Part shown: positions 31,284-39,476 of the stretch, piece by piece
How the letters are laid out: each line of letters starts with the position of its first letter
How positions within the stretch are numbered: the stretch's first letter is position 1
Source of the DNA: Streptomyces antibioticus
GTDB taxonomy: Bacteria > Actinomycetota > Actinomycetes > Streptomycetales > Streptomycetaceae
Direction: 5' to 3'
Length of the DNA stretch: 44,803 bases
NCBI RefSeq assembly: GCF_001514065.1
Contig: NZ_KQ948433.1
Coordinates: 270,113 to 314,915 of the forward strand
Notes under the pieces: generated by a model
The model's database searches: none
What the model saw: only the letters and a program-made list of their open reading frames with translations
What the model was told of the DNA's origin: nothing
Made by a program: the position numbers and the translations under genes

Positions 31284-32033
31284 ATGTCGGACGAACGGTT
31301 GGTGCGCCTGTACTGTTTCGCGCACTCCGGAGGGGGCGTCTCGGTCTTCGACCACTGGGCGGAGAACGTCGGCCCCGGAGTGGAGGTGGTTCCGGTCCCC
31401 CTGCCGGATCCGCAACACCACCGCGCCGACGCCCGGACGACGGCGTACGAGCACCTCCTCGCCGAGTTGCTGCCCCAATTCACCGAGCCCGACCCCGGCC
31501 CGTACGTCCTCTACGGACACGGGCTCGGTGCGATGGTCGCCTTCAGCGTCACCCGCGTCCTGCACGAAGCGGGCCTGCCCGGCCCGGCGCTCCTCGCGGT
31601 CGCGGCCTGCCCGCCGCCCCGCGTGGCCCTCGCGCTGCCAAACGCCCGCACCGCGACGGACGACGAACTGCTGGGCGCCCTGAGCGAGCCGGGCGCCGTG
31701 CCGTCCACCAGCGACGAGGGCATCTGGCTGCGCGCGATGCTGCCGGTGCTCCGCGCCGACCTGGAACTCGCCCAGGCTCTTGAGGACGCCGCCGCCAGAC
31801 CCTCTCCGGCCGGGCCGCTCACCACCCCGATACTGGTCGTCGCCTCCCAGGCCAACCCGCTGGCCCCGGCCGCGATCGCCGACGGCTGGCAGCGGTGGAC
31901 CGAGGGGCCGTCCCGGCTGCGCACCGTCCCGCTGCACCACTTCTTCACGCGCGGCCGTGAACTGCCCCGCCTGCTGGGCCGTGCCTGCCGGGTCACCGGC
32001 CGTCTCGCGCGGGAGATCGCGCCGGTCGGCTGA
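31284..32033 (+). CDS. Type II thioesterase-like protein lacking the nucleophile
   Basis: A 249-residue alpha/beta hydrolase of the GrsT/TEII family that normally clears wrong acyl groups from PKS or NRPS carrier proteins. It starts with the typical LYCFAHSGGGVSVFDHW and has YVLYGHGLGAMVAF, but the catalytic Ser of GHSLG is Gly80 (codon GGG at 31521). The usual Asp region reads VVASQANPLAP with no Asp; the final His region LHHFFTRG is kept. It therefore looks catalytically dead or repurposed. GAGGAGGATGCC precedes the ATG. The next gene is a polyketide cyclase. Confidence 0.88.
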   Translation: MSDERLVRLYCFAHSGGGVSVFDHWAENVGPGVEVVPVPLPDPQHHRADARTTAYEHLLAELLPQFTEPDPGPYVLYGHGLGAMVAFSVTRVLHEAGLPGPALLAVAACPPPRVALALPNARTATDDELLGALSEPGAVPSTSDEGIWLRAMLPVLRADLELAQALEDAAARPSPAGPLTTPILVVASQANPLAPAAIADGWQRWTEGPSRLRTVPLHHFFTRGRELPRLLGRACRVTGRLAREIAPVG

Positions 32034-32232
32034 GCCGTGCCCGCGGACATCCCGTACGGGGCCATGGCTCCCGCCCTCCCGTGAATTCCGGCAATACACG
32101 TCGGCCGCGGCCGACCACTGCGCCCTGGCGTTTTGTTCGAGGCGCACTCTGTTCATCGGCGAGCAGTCTTCAGCCGGCCACGAAAACCCCGTTCATGTTC
32201 CCGTCGGCGCCGAAAGGGGAGGGACATCTCAA

Positions 32233-33189
32233 ATGATTGCTGAGCATGCGGACGAAACGGCGCGCACAGTCCATGCGTCCGCACCGGCCGGCGTGGCCTA
32301 TGCGCTGATGGCGGACGCGCCCAACTGGCCGCTCTATTTCTCCTCGGTCATCCATGTGGAGCAGCTGGAATTCGACGACGGCGTACGGGAGCGGATGCGG
32401 ACCTGGACCCTCCTGGACAGTCAGGTCAAGTCGTGGACCACACAGCGGTGCCTGGACCCCGTGGCGCGCCGCATGGAGTTCTGTCAGGAGATCCCCGCGC
32501 CCCCCTTCCGTACGGCGGGCGGCACCCTGAGCGCCCGCCCGGTCGGCCCGCACGACAGCGAACTCGAACTGCGCTACGGCTACAGCCTCGGCGCCGACGG
32601 GCCCGAGGACCTGGAGTGGGCGCGACGGGTCACCGACGCCCACTGCCGCGCCCAGCTCAGCGACCTGAAGGCGTTCGCCGAACGGTGGTCACGCCTGGAC
32701 GAACTCGTGCTGTCCTTCGAGGACACGGTGCACATCAAAGGCCCCGCCGAACTCGTCTACGACTTCCTCTACCGGGCCGCGGACTGGCCCGACCTGGCAC
32801 CCCACGTCCGCCAGGTCGACCTCACCGAGAGCGTCCCCGGCATCCAGCACATGACCATGCGGACGGTCACCGAGTACGGCACCCACACCACGGCCTCGGT
32901 ACGGATCTGCTTCCCGCACGCCGAACGCATCGTGTACAAGCAGACGGTGCCACTGCCCCTGCTGGAGGCCCACACCGGCGAATGGTCCGTCGTCGCCGAC
33001 GAACACGGCGTGACCGTCACCGCCCTGCACAGCGTCGTACTGAGCGAGGAGCAGATCCCCGACGTGCTGGGCGAACGGGCGACCCTGGCCGACGCCCGCC
33101 GGCATGTGCGCGAGGTGCTCGGCCGGAACAGCCGGGTCCTGCTCGCCCACGCCAAGACGCACGCGGAGAGTGCCGTCCGCATGCTGTGA
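32233..33189 (+). CDS. Didomain aromatase/cyclase (SRPBCC type)
   Basis: A 318-residue protein of two START/Bet-v1-like (SRPBCC) domains, the layout of didomain aromatase/cyclases that fold the first ring of aromatic polyketides in type II PKS systems. Domain 1 about 1-150 (ARTVHASAPAGVAYALMADAPNWPLYF), domain 2 about 160-305 (EDTVHIKGPAELVYDFLYRAADWPDLAPH), each starting with the same helix-strand signature. GAAAGGGGAGGGA lies upstream of the ATG. No ketosynthase, chain-length factor or ACP is in the window, so its PKS must be further right, or elsewhere. Confidence 0.9.
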   Translation: MIAEHADETARTVHASAPAGVAYALMADAPNWPLYFSSVIHVEQLEFDDGVRERMRTWTLLDSQVKSWTTQRCLDPVARRMEFCQEIPAPPFRTAGGTLSARPVGPHDSELELRYGYSLGADGPEDLEWARRVTDAHCRAQLSDLKAFAERWSRLDELVLSFEDTVHIKGPAELVYDFLYRAADWPDLAPHVRQVDLTESVPGIQHMTMRTVTEYGTHTTASVRICFPHAERIVYKQTVPLPLLEAHTGEWSVVADEHGVTVTALHSVVLSEEQIPDVLGERATLADARRHVREVLGRNSRVLLAHAKTHAESAVRML

Positions 33190-33447
33190 ACGCCGGATGG
33201 AGAACCGGGTGCCCGCTCCCGGACGACCTCTGCCGCACTCGGGCAGCGCTCCACAGCCGCTTGGGAAATCGGACGCCGGGCCAGAACTGCCCTAGCGTGC
33301 TGAGCATGCCGTCCCCCACCCCGTAGACACGGCGCCCGGCTCCCGCACGAGCCGTGTGAGCGCCATCCAGCAGCCCGTCCACCAGTTATCGAGAGGAGGA
33401 GAGGGGACCGCGCCGGTCACGGCGGACCGTCACGTCCCTGGACGCGC

Positions 33448-36400
33448 ATGACCGTTCCTCGCTCCTCACACACGATGATGTCCGTGGTCGTGGACCCCGG
33501 ACCGGTCCCGCACGACACCCCATGGGACCTGGAGCTGCGCGGGCCGCTCGACCCTGCCGCCCTGGCAGGCGTCCTGGGCGAACTCGCCGACGGCGACCCC
33601 GCGCGGGCCGGTGGGCAGCACCGGCTGCTGCGGCACAGCCCCGACCACCACACACTCCGGTTCACCCCAGGCGAGGACGCCACCGCCGCCCTCGTGGTGG
33701 GTCGTCTCGCCGACCTCCTCACCGAGCGGTCCGGAGCCGACCATCCCCTCACGCCCGCCCAGTGCGCAGCCCTCGCCTCCGGCGGCTTCCGGTACGAGGC
33801 GGTCGCCGTCGAACCGGCCGCCCCCCTGGACGCGCAGGTGGTGCGCGAGGCGCTGCGTGCCGTCCTGGCGGCCCACCCCCAGCTGCGTTTCCACCTCGAC
33901 AGCACGGGCGGACGGCTGCGGGCGCTGGACCCAGCGGGGCACCGGGAGGACGGGCAGGCCGAGCAGGACCTGCTGGTGGAGGGCGAGTTCGCCGACGAGA
34001 CCGGCTTCAACGCCGCCGTCGACGCCGTCGGCCGCACCCTCGACGCCTACGCCGGCGTCCAGTTGCGCGCCCTGCTCGCCAGGGACCGCCGCCCGACGGG
34101 GGAACGCGCCGACCGGCTTGTCCTGGTCGCCCATGAACTCGCCGTGGACGCGGCGTCCTGGCGGATCGTCCTCGACGACCTGCTCACCTCCCTCGGCACC
34201 GCGCCGGCCACAGCTCCCGTACGGCCGCTACGGCCGCGGCGCGCACCGGGCGGTCTGGCCGACTGGGTCACCGAACTGCGGGAGCTGGCCCGCGATCCCG
34301 CCGAGATGCGCCACTGGTCGGCCGTCGCCGACCGCAGGGCCGCGGGGACCGGCCTCCGCAAGTCGGCCCAGGTCGCCCGGTCCAGCGATGCCGCCGATAC
34401 CACCTCGGCGCAGGCCCGCTCCAGCGACGCCGCCGACACCACCTCGGCGCAGGCCCGCTCCAGCGACGCCGCCTACACCACCTCGGCGCAGGGCCAGGCA
34501 CGGTCGGCGCAGGCACCGGGCGCGGGCCCGTCCGGTACTGCCACCGCGCGGCACCTACGGGACGCCGGGCTGGCCGGTGTCCCGCGCACCGGCTTCGCGC
34601 TGGCCCAGAGTTCCACCGAGCGGATCACCCACCGTCTGGCCCAGCGGCTCGCACTGACCGTCGGACAGCTGCTGACCGGGGTGTTCGCCCTGGCCCTGGC
34701 CCGCTGGCAACACACCGACGACATCAGCTTCGATGTCCGCAGCGGACCGCGGACCGGTCACCCGGGACTGCGCCGCCACGTCGGCCGACTCACCGATGTG
34801 CACCCCGTCCAGCTCACCCTGGACCGCACTCTCACCCCTCTGGGACAACTGGCCGCCCTGGCAGGCCCCTTGGCAGCCGCCACCGGACAGGCGCCGGGCG
34901 GCGCGGGGTTCGGAGCCTGCCGGGAGTGGAGCCCCGACCCGCTGCTGCGCACCACGCTGCGTGAACTGGCGCCCGCCCAGGCCTGCTTGACCCTGCACGA
35001 GCCGGACGAACTGCTGCCGCACTCCGCCCGCTCCGTCCACGGCGACGGCGACGACGGCGACGACGACGACCGGGACAGCGACAGCAGCAACGGCGGTCAG
35101 GGCGGCGAGAACGGCAGCACGCGCCGTCCCTCCCCGCACCGGCTGCGGGCTTCCGCCCATGTCGCCGACGGACGTCTGCACTTCGGCCTGGACTGGGTGC
35201 CCGACCCCGTCGAAGGCATCACCGACACCTCCGTGGCCGACCTCTCCGAGCTGCTGTGCACTGTGCTGGAGGAGCTGGCCGACGCCATCGACGCCCCGAT
35301 TCCGTCCGCCTTCAGTCCCACCCCCCAGCAGGTGGCGCTGTACCTGGGCGGCGACGGCCGGCCGGGCACCGGACGCCATGTCGAGCAGGTCGTATGGGTC
35401 TGGCACGGCCCGCTCGACATCGAGCGCTTCACCGCGGCCTGGCAGTCCGTCTTCGACTGTGAATCCGTGCTGCGCACCGCGTTCACCGGCGGTCCCGAGC
35501 CGCAGCTCATGGTGCACAGCCGGGTCGTGCCCGAGATCACCCGCCGGGTCCACCGCGGCGACGACTGGTCCCCGCTGCTGGAACGGGACCGGCTGCGCGG
35601 CTTCGACCTGCGCTGCCCCGGAGCACTGCGACTCACCCTCCTGGACACGGACGGGCCCCACCGGGCCGCCGTACCGACGGCCCTCACCCGGATCGTGCTC
35701 ACCTACCACCGGGCCCTGCTCGACAACTGGAGCGTGCACATCCTGCTGCGCGAGTTCTACCGCGCCTATCTCGCCGGCGGCACCCTGCCCGGCGGCGAAC
35801 GCCGTCCCGACCTGCGTGACTACAGCGCCTGGATCGCGGCCCAGGACCTGGAGGACACCCAAGCCTTCTGGGCGCGGTCCGCACCATCCGAGTCGGCCGC
35901 CTCCAGGCCGGGCCGCTTGGCCGGAGGAACCGCGGCACTGACCGGTGTGGGCCGGGCACGGCTGCGGCTGACCCTTGCAGAAACCATCCGCCTGGCACGC
36001 TGGGCAGGCCACTGGGGCATCGCCGAGAGCACGGTCCTCCAAGCCGTCTGGGCGATGCTCATCTACCGGGCCACCGGCGCGACCGGCCCGGTCCCCGTCC
36101 GCTTCGCGGTGACCGCCCCAGGCCGGGGCATCCCGCTCGACGGCGCCACCCGGCTGCTGGGACCGCTGCGCAACGCCCTGCCGATGTCCGTCGAGGTGAA
36201 CCCGGCCGGCACCGTACCGAACCTGCTGCGCCAACTCCGGGATAGGGCCCTGGACATGGCCGGCTACGAATGGGTCCCCCTCAGCTGGATCAGGCCCCAC
36301 GACCAGGACGAGCCGGCCGTCAGCGACACCGACACCGTCATCGTCTTCGAGGATCTGCCGCACCCGGTGAAGGGCTTGGAGGCCGAACTCGCCGCCCACG

Positions 36401-37068
36401 GCATCAAGACCGAGTTCCCAGGCACCGTACCCGCCCGCTCCGTGCTGCCCATCGGGCTGCTCGCCCACCACGACAGCGCCGGCCGCCTCGTCCTCACCCG
36501 CGTGCACGACCGCGATGTACTCGACGAGGACGCGGCTGCCGAGCTGCTCGTGCAGAGCGCCACCCTGCTGCGCGAACTCCCCGCCAGGGCCGGGGATCAC
36601 ACCACCGTCGCCGAGGTCCTCGGCCTCCTCGAAGGCAGGACCGTACCGCGCATGACGGAGCCGCCCGGACCTGGCCGGAGCAGCCCTCTGATCACCCTGC
36701 GTGCGGCCCGGCGCGAGCAGACGGGCACGATCTGTCTGGTCCCGCCGCCCGGCGCCCCGACGACCTGTTACGACCTGCTGTCCCGCGCCTATACAGGCCC
36801 CGACGAGCTGCTGGTGCTCACCACCGACGCCGTAGGAGCTCGCTCCGCTCTGGCCGCCCACGGAACCGGCCGCTTCCTGCTGCTCGGCGGCTTCTCCGGG
36901 GCCGGCGCCCTCGCCTGCGACCTCGCCCGGCGCATCGCGGCCGACGGCGGCCCTGCGGCGAAGGTGGTGATCGCCGGTGTGTCCGCGGACGACGAGGAAC
37001 GGGTTCGCGAACTGGCCCGAGCCCTCAAGAGCGCCGGGATGAACTACGGCGGGGCGACCGGCGATTGA
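33448..37068 (+). CDS. Stand-alone NRPS condensation-like didomain protein with a truncated thioesterase
   Basis: A 1206-residue protein of nonribosomal-peptide-synthetase ancestry without adenylation or carrier domains. Residues ~95-615 resemble an epimerisation/condensation domain (PLTPAQCAAL at 100); the HHxxxDG core reads HELAVDAASW (H229, E230, D234). Residues ~620-1080 form a second condensation domain (FSPTPQQVALYL) with HRALLDNWS (H754, R755, D759). In both, the catalytic second His is lost (Glu, Arg). The last ~110 residues look like the first half of a thioesterase, with FLLLGGFSGAGALACDLAR keeping a Ser. A 13-residue repeat and an acidic linker interrupt domain 1. It may be a scaffold or a divergent acyltransferase. 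The start is uncertain; 33475 is an alternative. Confidence 0.8.
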   Translation: MTVPRSSHTMMSVVVDPGPVPHDTPWDLELRGPLDPAALAGVLGELADGDPARAGGQHRLLRHSPDHHTLRFTPGEDATAALVVGRLADLLTERSGADHPLTPAQCAALASGGFRYEAVAVEPAAPLDAQVVREALRAVLAAHPQLRFHLDSTGGRLRALDPAGHREDGQAEQDLLVEGEFADETGFNAAVDAVGRTLDAYAGVQLRALLARDRRPTGERADRLVLVAHELAVDAASWRIVLDDLLTSLGTAPATAPVRPLRPRRAPGGLADWVTELRELARDPAEMRHWSAVADRRAAGTGLRKSAQVARSSDAADTTSAQARSSDAADTTSAQARSSDAAYTTSAQGQARSAQAPGAGPSGTATARHLRDAGLAGVPRTGFALAQSSTERITHRLAQRLALTVGQLLTGVFALALARWQHTDDISFDVRSGPRTGHPGLRRHVGRLTDVHPVQLTLDRTLTPLGQLAALAGPLAAATGQAPGGAGFGACREWSPDPLLRTTLRELAPAQACLTLHEPDELLPHSARSVHGDGDDGDDDDRDSDSSNGGQGGENGSTRRPSPHRLRASAHVADGRLHFGLDWVPDPVEGITDTSVADLSELLCTVLEELADAIDAPIPSAFSPTPQQVALYLGGDGRPGTGRHVEQVVWVWHGPLDIERFTAAWQSVFDCESVLRTAFTGGPEPQLMVHSRVVPEITRRVHRGDDWSPLLERDRLRGFDLRCPGALRLTLLDTDGPHRAAVPTALTRIVLTYHRALLDNWSVHILLREFYRAYLAGGTLPGGERRPDLRDYSAWIAAQDLEDTQAFWARSAPSESAASRPGRLAGGTAALTGVGRARLRLTLAETIRLARWAGHWGIAESTVLQAVWAMLIYRATGATGPVPVRFAVTAPGRGIPLDGATRLLGPLRNALPMSVEVNPAGTVPNLLRQLRDRALDMAGYEWVPLSWIRPHDQDEPAVSDTDTVIVFEDLPHPVKGLEAELAAHGIKTEFPGTVPARSVLPIGLLAHHDSAGRLVLTRVHDRDVLDEDAAAELLVQSATLLRELPARAGDHTTVAEVLGLLEGRTVPRMTEPPGPGRSSPLITLRAARREQTGTICLVPPPGAPTTCYDLLSRAYTGPDELLVLTTDAVGARSALAAHGTGRFLLLGGFSGAGALACDLARRIAADGGPAAKVVIAGVSADDEERVRELARALKSAGMNYGGATGD
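34375..34491 (+). repeat. Three tandem 39-bp repeats inside the condensation-like gene
   Basis: Three in-frame 39-bp units encode ARSSDAADTTSAQ, the same again, and ARSSDAAYTTSAQ, then a decayed fourth (GQARSAQAP). The units differ by only a few bases, so the expansion is recent; it lengthens a linker within the first condensation-like domain. Confidence 0.92.
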
Positions 37069-37194
37069 CCCCCTCCACCCCCGTTCCGCCGCACTTCGAG
37101 TGCTCCTCTTTCGCGGTCGTCCATCGTTGCCTGACACGGGTCAATTCACCCGGCCTGTGACGCCGCTCGTTGGTCTGCAATCAACTGGAGTGTC

Positions 37195-38403
37195 ATGTCT
37201 CGTCGTCTGTTCACCTCGGAGTCCGTGACCGAGGGGCATCCTGACAAGATCGCGGACCGGATCAGTGACACGATCCTGGACGCGTTGCTGGCCGCGGATC
37301 CCGCGTCCCGGGTCGCGGTCGAGACCCTGATCACGACCGGTCAGGTGCATATCGCCGGCGAGGTCACCACGACCGCCTACGTGCCCATCGCGCAGCTGGT
37401 GCGCGAAGCGATCCTGGACATCGGCTACGACTCCTCCGCCAAGGGTTTCGACGGCGCCTCGTGCGGGGTGTCGGTGTCGATCGGGGCGCAGTCCCCGGAC
37501 ATCGCCCAGGGCGTGGATGCCGCGTACGAGGCGCGGGTGGAGGGCGAGGACGATGCGCTGGACCGGCAGGGCGCCGGTGACCAGGGTCTGATGTTCGGCT
37601 ACGCCACGGATGAGACGCCGTCCCTGATGCCGCTGCCGATCGAGCTGGCCCACCGTCTGTCCTACCGGCTCACCCAGGTCCGCAAGGACGGCGCCGTCCC
37701 CTACCTGCGCCCGGACGGCAAGACGCAGGTCACCATCGAGTACGACGGTGACAAGCCGGTCCGTCTGGACACCGTGGTGGTCTCCTCCCAGCACGCTGCC
37801 GACATCGACCTCGACACCCTGCTCACCCCCGACATCCGCGCCCACGTGGTCGAGCCGGTCCTGGCCCAACTGGCCGCTGACGGCATCAAGCTGGAGACCG
37901 ACGGCTACCGTCTCCTGGTCAACCCGACGGGCCGGTTCGAGATCGGCGGTCCGATGGGGGATGCGGGCCTGACCGGCCGGAAGATCATCATCGACACCTA
38001 CGGTGGCATGGCCCGCCACGGCGGCGGCGCGTTCTCCGGCAAGGACCCCTCCAAGGTCGACCGCTCCGCCGCCTACGCCATGCGCTGGGTCGCCAAGAAC
38101 GTGGTCGCCGCGGGGCTCGCCCGCAGGTGCGAGGTGCAGGTCGCGTATGCGATCGGCAAGGCCGAACCCGTAGGGCTGTTCGTGGAGACCTTCGGCACGA
38201 ACACCGTGCCCGTCGAGGCGATCGAGCAGGCCATCACCGACGTCTTCGACCTGCGCCCCGCCGCGATCATCCGCGACCTCGACCTGCTCCGCCCGATCTA
38301 CACCCAGACCGCCGCCTACGGCCACTTCGGCCGTGAACTCCCCGAGCTGACGTGGGAACACACCAACCGCGCCCAGCAGCTCAAGGCAGCCGTGGGCAAC
38401 TGA
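37195..38403 (+). CDS. metK: S-adenosylmethionine synthetase
   Basis: A 402-residue methionine adenosyltransferase (ATP + Met to S-adenosylmethionine). Diagnostic motifs: [14 protein letters not shown] near the N terminus, [12 protein letters not shown] in the centre, and [18 protein letters not shown] with the P-loop-like SGKD/KVDRS later. Full length and intact. It opens a five-gene methyl-cycle cassette and is likely a pathway-dedicated second copy (inference), as the housekeeping metK of Streptomyces is located with other primary genes. TGGAG precedes the ATG. No SAM or B12 riboswitch was recognised in the 126 bp upstream. Confidence 0.97.
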   Translation: MSRRLFTSESVTEGHPDKIADRISDTILDALLAADPASRVAVETLITTGQVHIAGEVTTTAYVPIAQLVREAILDIGYDSSAKGFDGASCGVSVSIGAQSPDIAQGVDAAYEARVEGEDDALDRQGAGDQGLMFGYATDETPSLMPLPIELAHRLSYRLTQVRKDGAVPYLRPDGKTQVTIEYDGDKPVRLDTVVVSSQHAADIDLDTLLTPDIRAHVVEPVLAQLAADGIKLETDGYRLLVNPTGRFEIGGPMGDAGLTGRKIIIDTYGGMARHGGGAFSGKDPSKVDRSAAYAMRWVAKNVVAAGLARRCEVQVAYAIGKAEPVGLFVETFGTNTVPVEAIEQAITDVFDLRPAAIIRDLDLLRPIYTQTAAYGHFGRELPELTWEHTNRAQQLKAAVGN

Positions 38404-38492
38404 CCCCGACACCTCGACGGCCGGGCCCGGCGCTGTCGGCCGGCCCACGCACCACCCGGTGATCAGCGACCTAAGCGACCCAAGGAGTGCCC

Positions 38493-39476
38493 GTGCGCAT
38501 CGCGGTGACAGGATCCATAGCCACCGACCACCTGATGGTCTTCCCCGGACGGATAGCGGACCAGCTGCTCCCCGAGCAGCTCGCCCACGTCTCGCTCTCC
38601 TTCCTCGTCGACCGTCTTGAGGTGCGCCGGGGCGGCGTCGCCGCCAACATCGCCTACGGGCTCGGCGGCCTCGGCCTCGCGCCGCTGCTGGTCGGAGCGG
38701 TGGGTACGGACTTCGCCGAATACGAGCTGTGGCTCAAGGAGCACGGCGTCGACACCGGCGGCGTCCACGTCAGCGCCGAACGGCAGACGGCCCGCTTCCT
38801 GTGCATCACCGACGAGGACGCCAACCAGATCGCCGCGTTCTACGCGGGTGCCATGGCCGAGGCCTCCGACATCGATCTGCGCCCCCTGGTCACCGGACCC
38901 GACCGCCCCGGCCTCGTCCTGATCTCGCCCGACGACCCGGCGGCGATGCTCCGCCACACCGCCGAGTGCCGCGACCTCGGCATCCCCTTCGCGGCCGACC
39001 CCTCGCAGCAACTGGCGCGGCTCGACGGCGCCCAGATCCGTGACCTCGTGGACGGCGCCACCTGGCTGTTCACCAACGAGTACGAAGCCGCGCTGCTGAA
39101 GGAGCGCACCGGTTGGAGCCGTGCCGACGTCCTCGCGACCGTCGGCACGTGGGTCACCACCCTGGGCGAGAAGGGCGTACGCCTCGAACGCCTCGGACAG
39201 GCCCCCCTTGTCGTCCCCGCGGTCCCCGACGCCCCGACGGCCGACCCGACCGGTGTCGGTGACGCCTTCCGCGTCGGTTTCCTGGCCGCGGTCGGCCAGG
39301 GCGCCCCGCTGGAGCCCGCGGCCCGCCTTGGCTGCGCGCTGGCCTCCGTCGTCCTCGGCGCGGTCGGCTCGCAGTCCTACGAGATCGACCGGGCGCAGCT
39401 GTCCGCCATCGTCGAGCGCACCTACGGCCCCGGGGCGGCCCAGCCACTCGGCGGAGTCCTGGGCGAGCGGTCATGA
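38493..39476 (+). CDS. PfkB-family kinase, probable adenosine kinase
   Basis: A 327-residue ribokinase/PfkB sugar kinase. The N-terminal GSIATDHL and the two-glycine signature GGVAANIAYGLGGLGL are present, with the ATP/catalytic anion hole DPTGVGDAFRVGFLAA near the C terminus (catalytic Asp in GDAF). Next to metK, metH and sahH, adenosine is the logical substrate, since SahH releases it and its removal pulls the methyl cycle forward; that is inferred from context. GTG start chosen because AAGGAG ends five bases before it. It overlaps metH by 4 bp (ATGA). Confidence 0.88.
   Translation: MRIAVTGSIATDHLMVFPGRIADQLLPEQLAHVSLSFLVDRLEVRRGGVAANIAYGLGGLGLAPLLVGAVGTDFAEYELWLKEHGVDTGGVHVSAERQTARFLCITDEDANQIAAFYAGAMAEASDIDLRPLVTGPDRPGLVLISPDDPAAMLRHTAECRDLGIPFAADPSQQLARLDGAQIRDLVDGATWLFTNEYEAALLKERTGWSRADVLATVGTWVTTLGEKGVRLERLGQAPLVVPAVPDAPTADPTGVGDAFRVGFLAAVGQGAPLEPAARLGCALASVVLGAVGSQSYEIDRAQLSAIVERTYGPGAAQPLGGVLGERS

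Noticed and set aside
34555-37137. 860-codon open frame on the minus strand
   Set aside because: Antisense to the condensation-like gene; composition (Gly/Val/Gln/Arg) is typical of a shadow frame.
37069-37194. SAM or cobalamin riboswitch before metK
   Set aside because: The 126-bp leader shows no B12-box or SAM-riboswitch core and is short for either.
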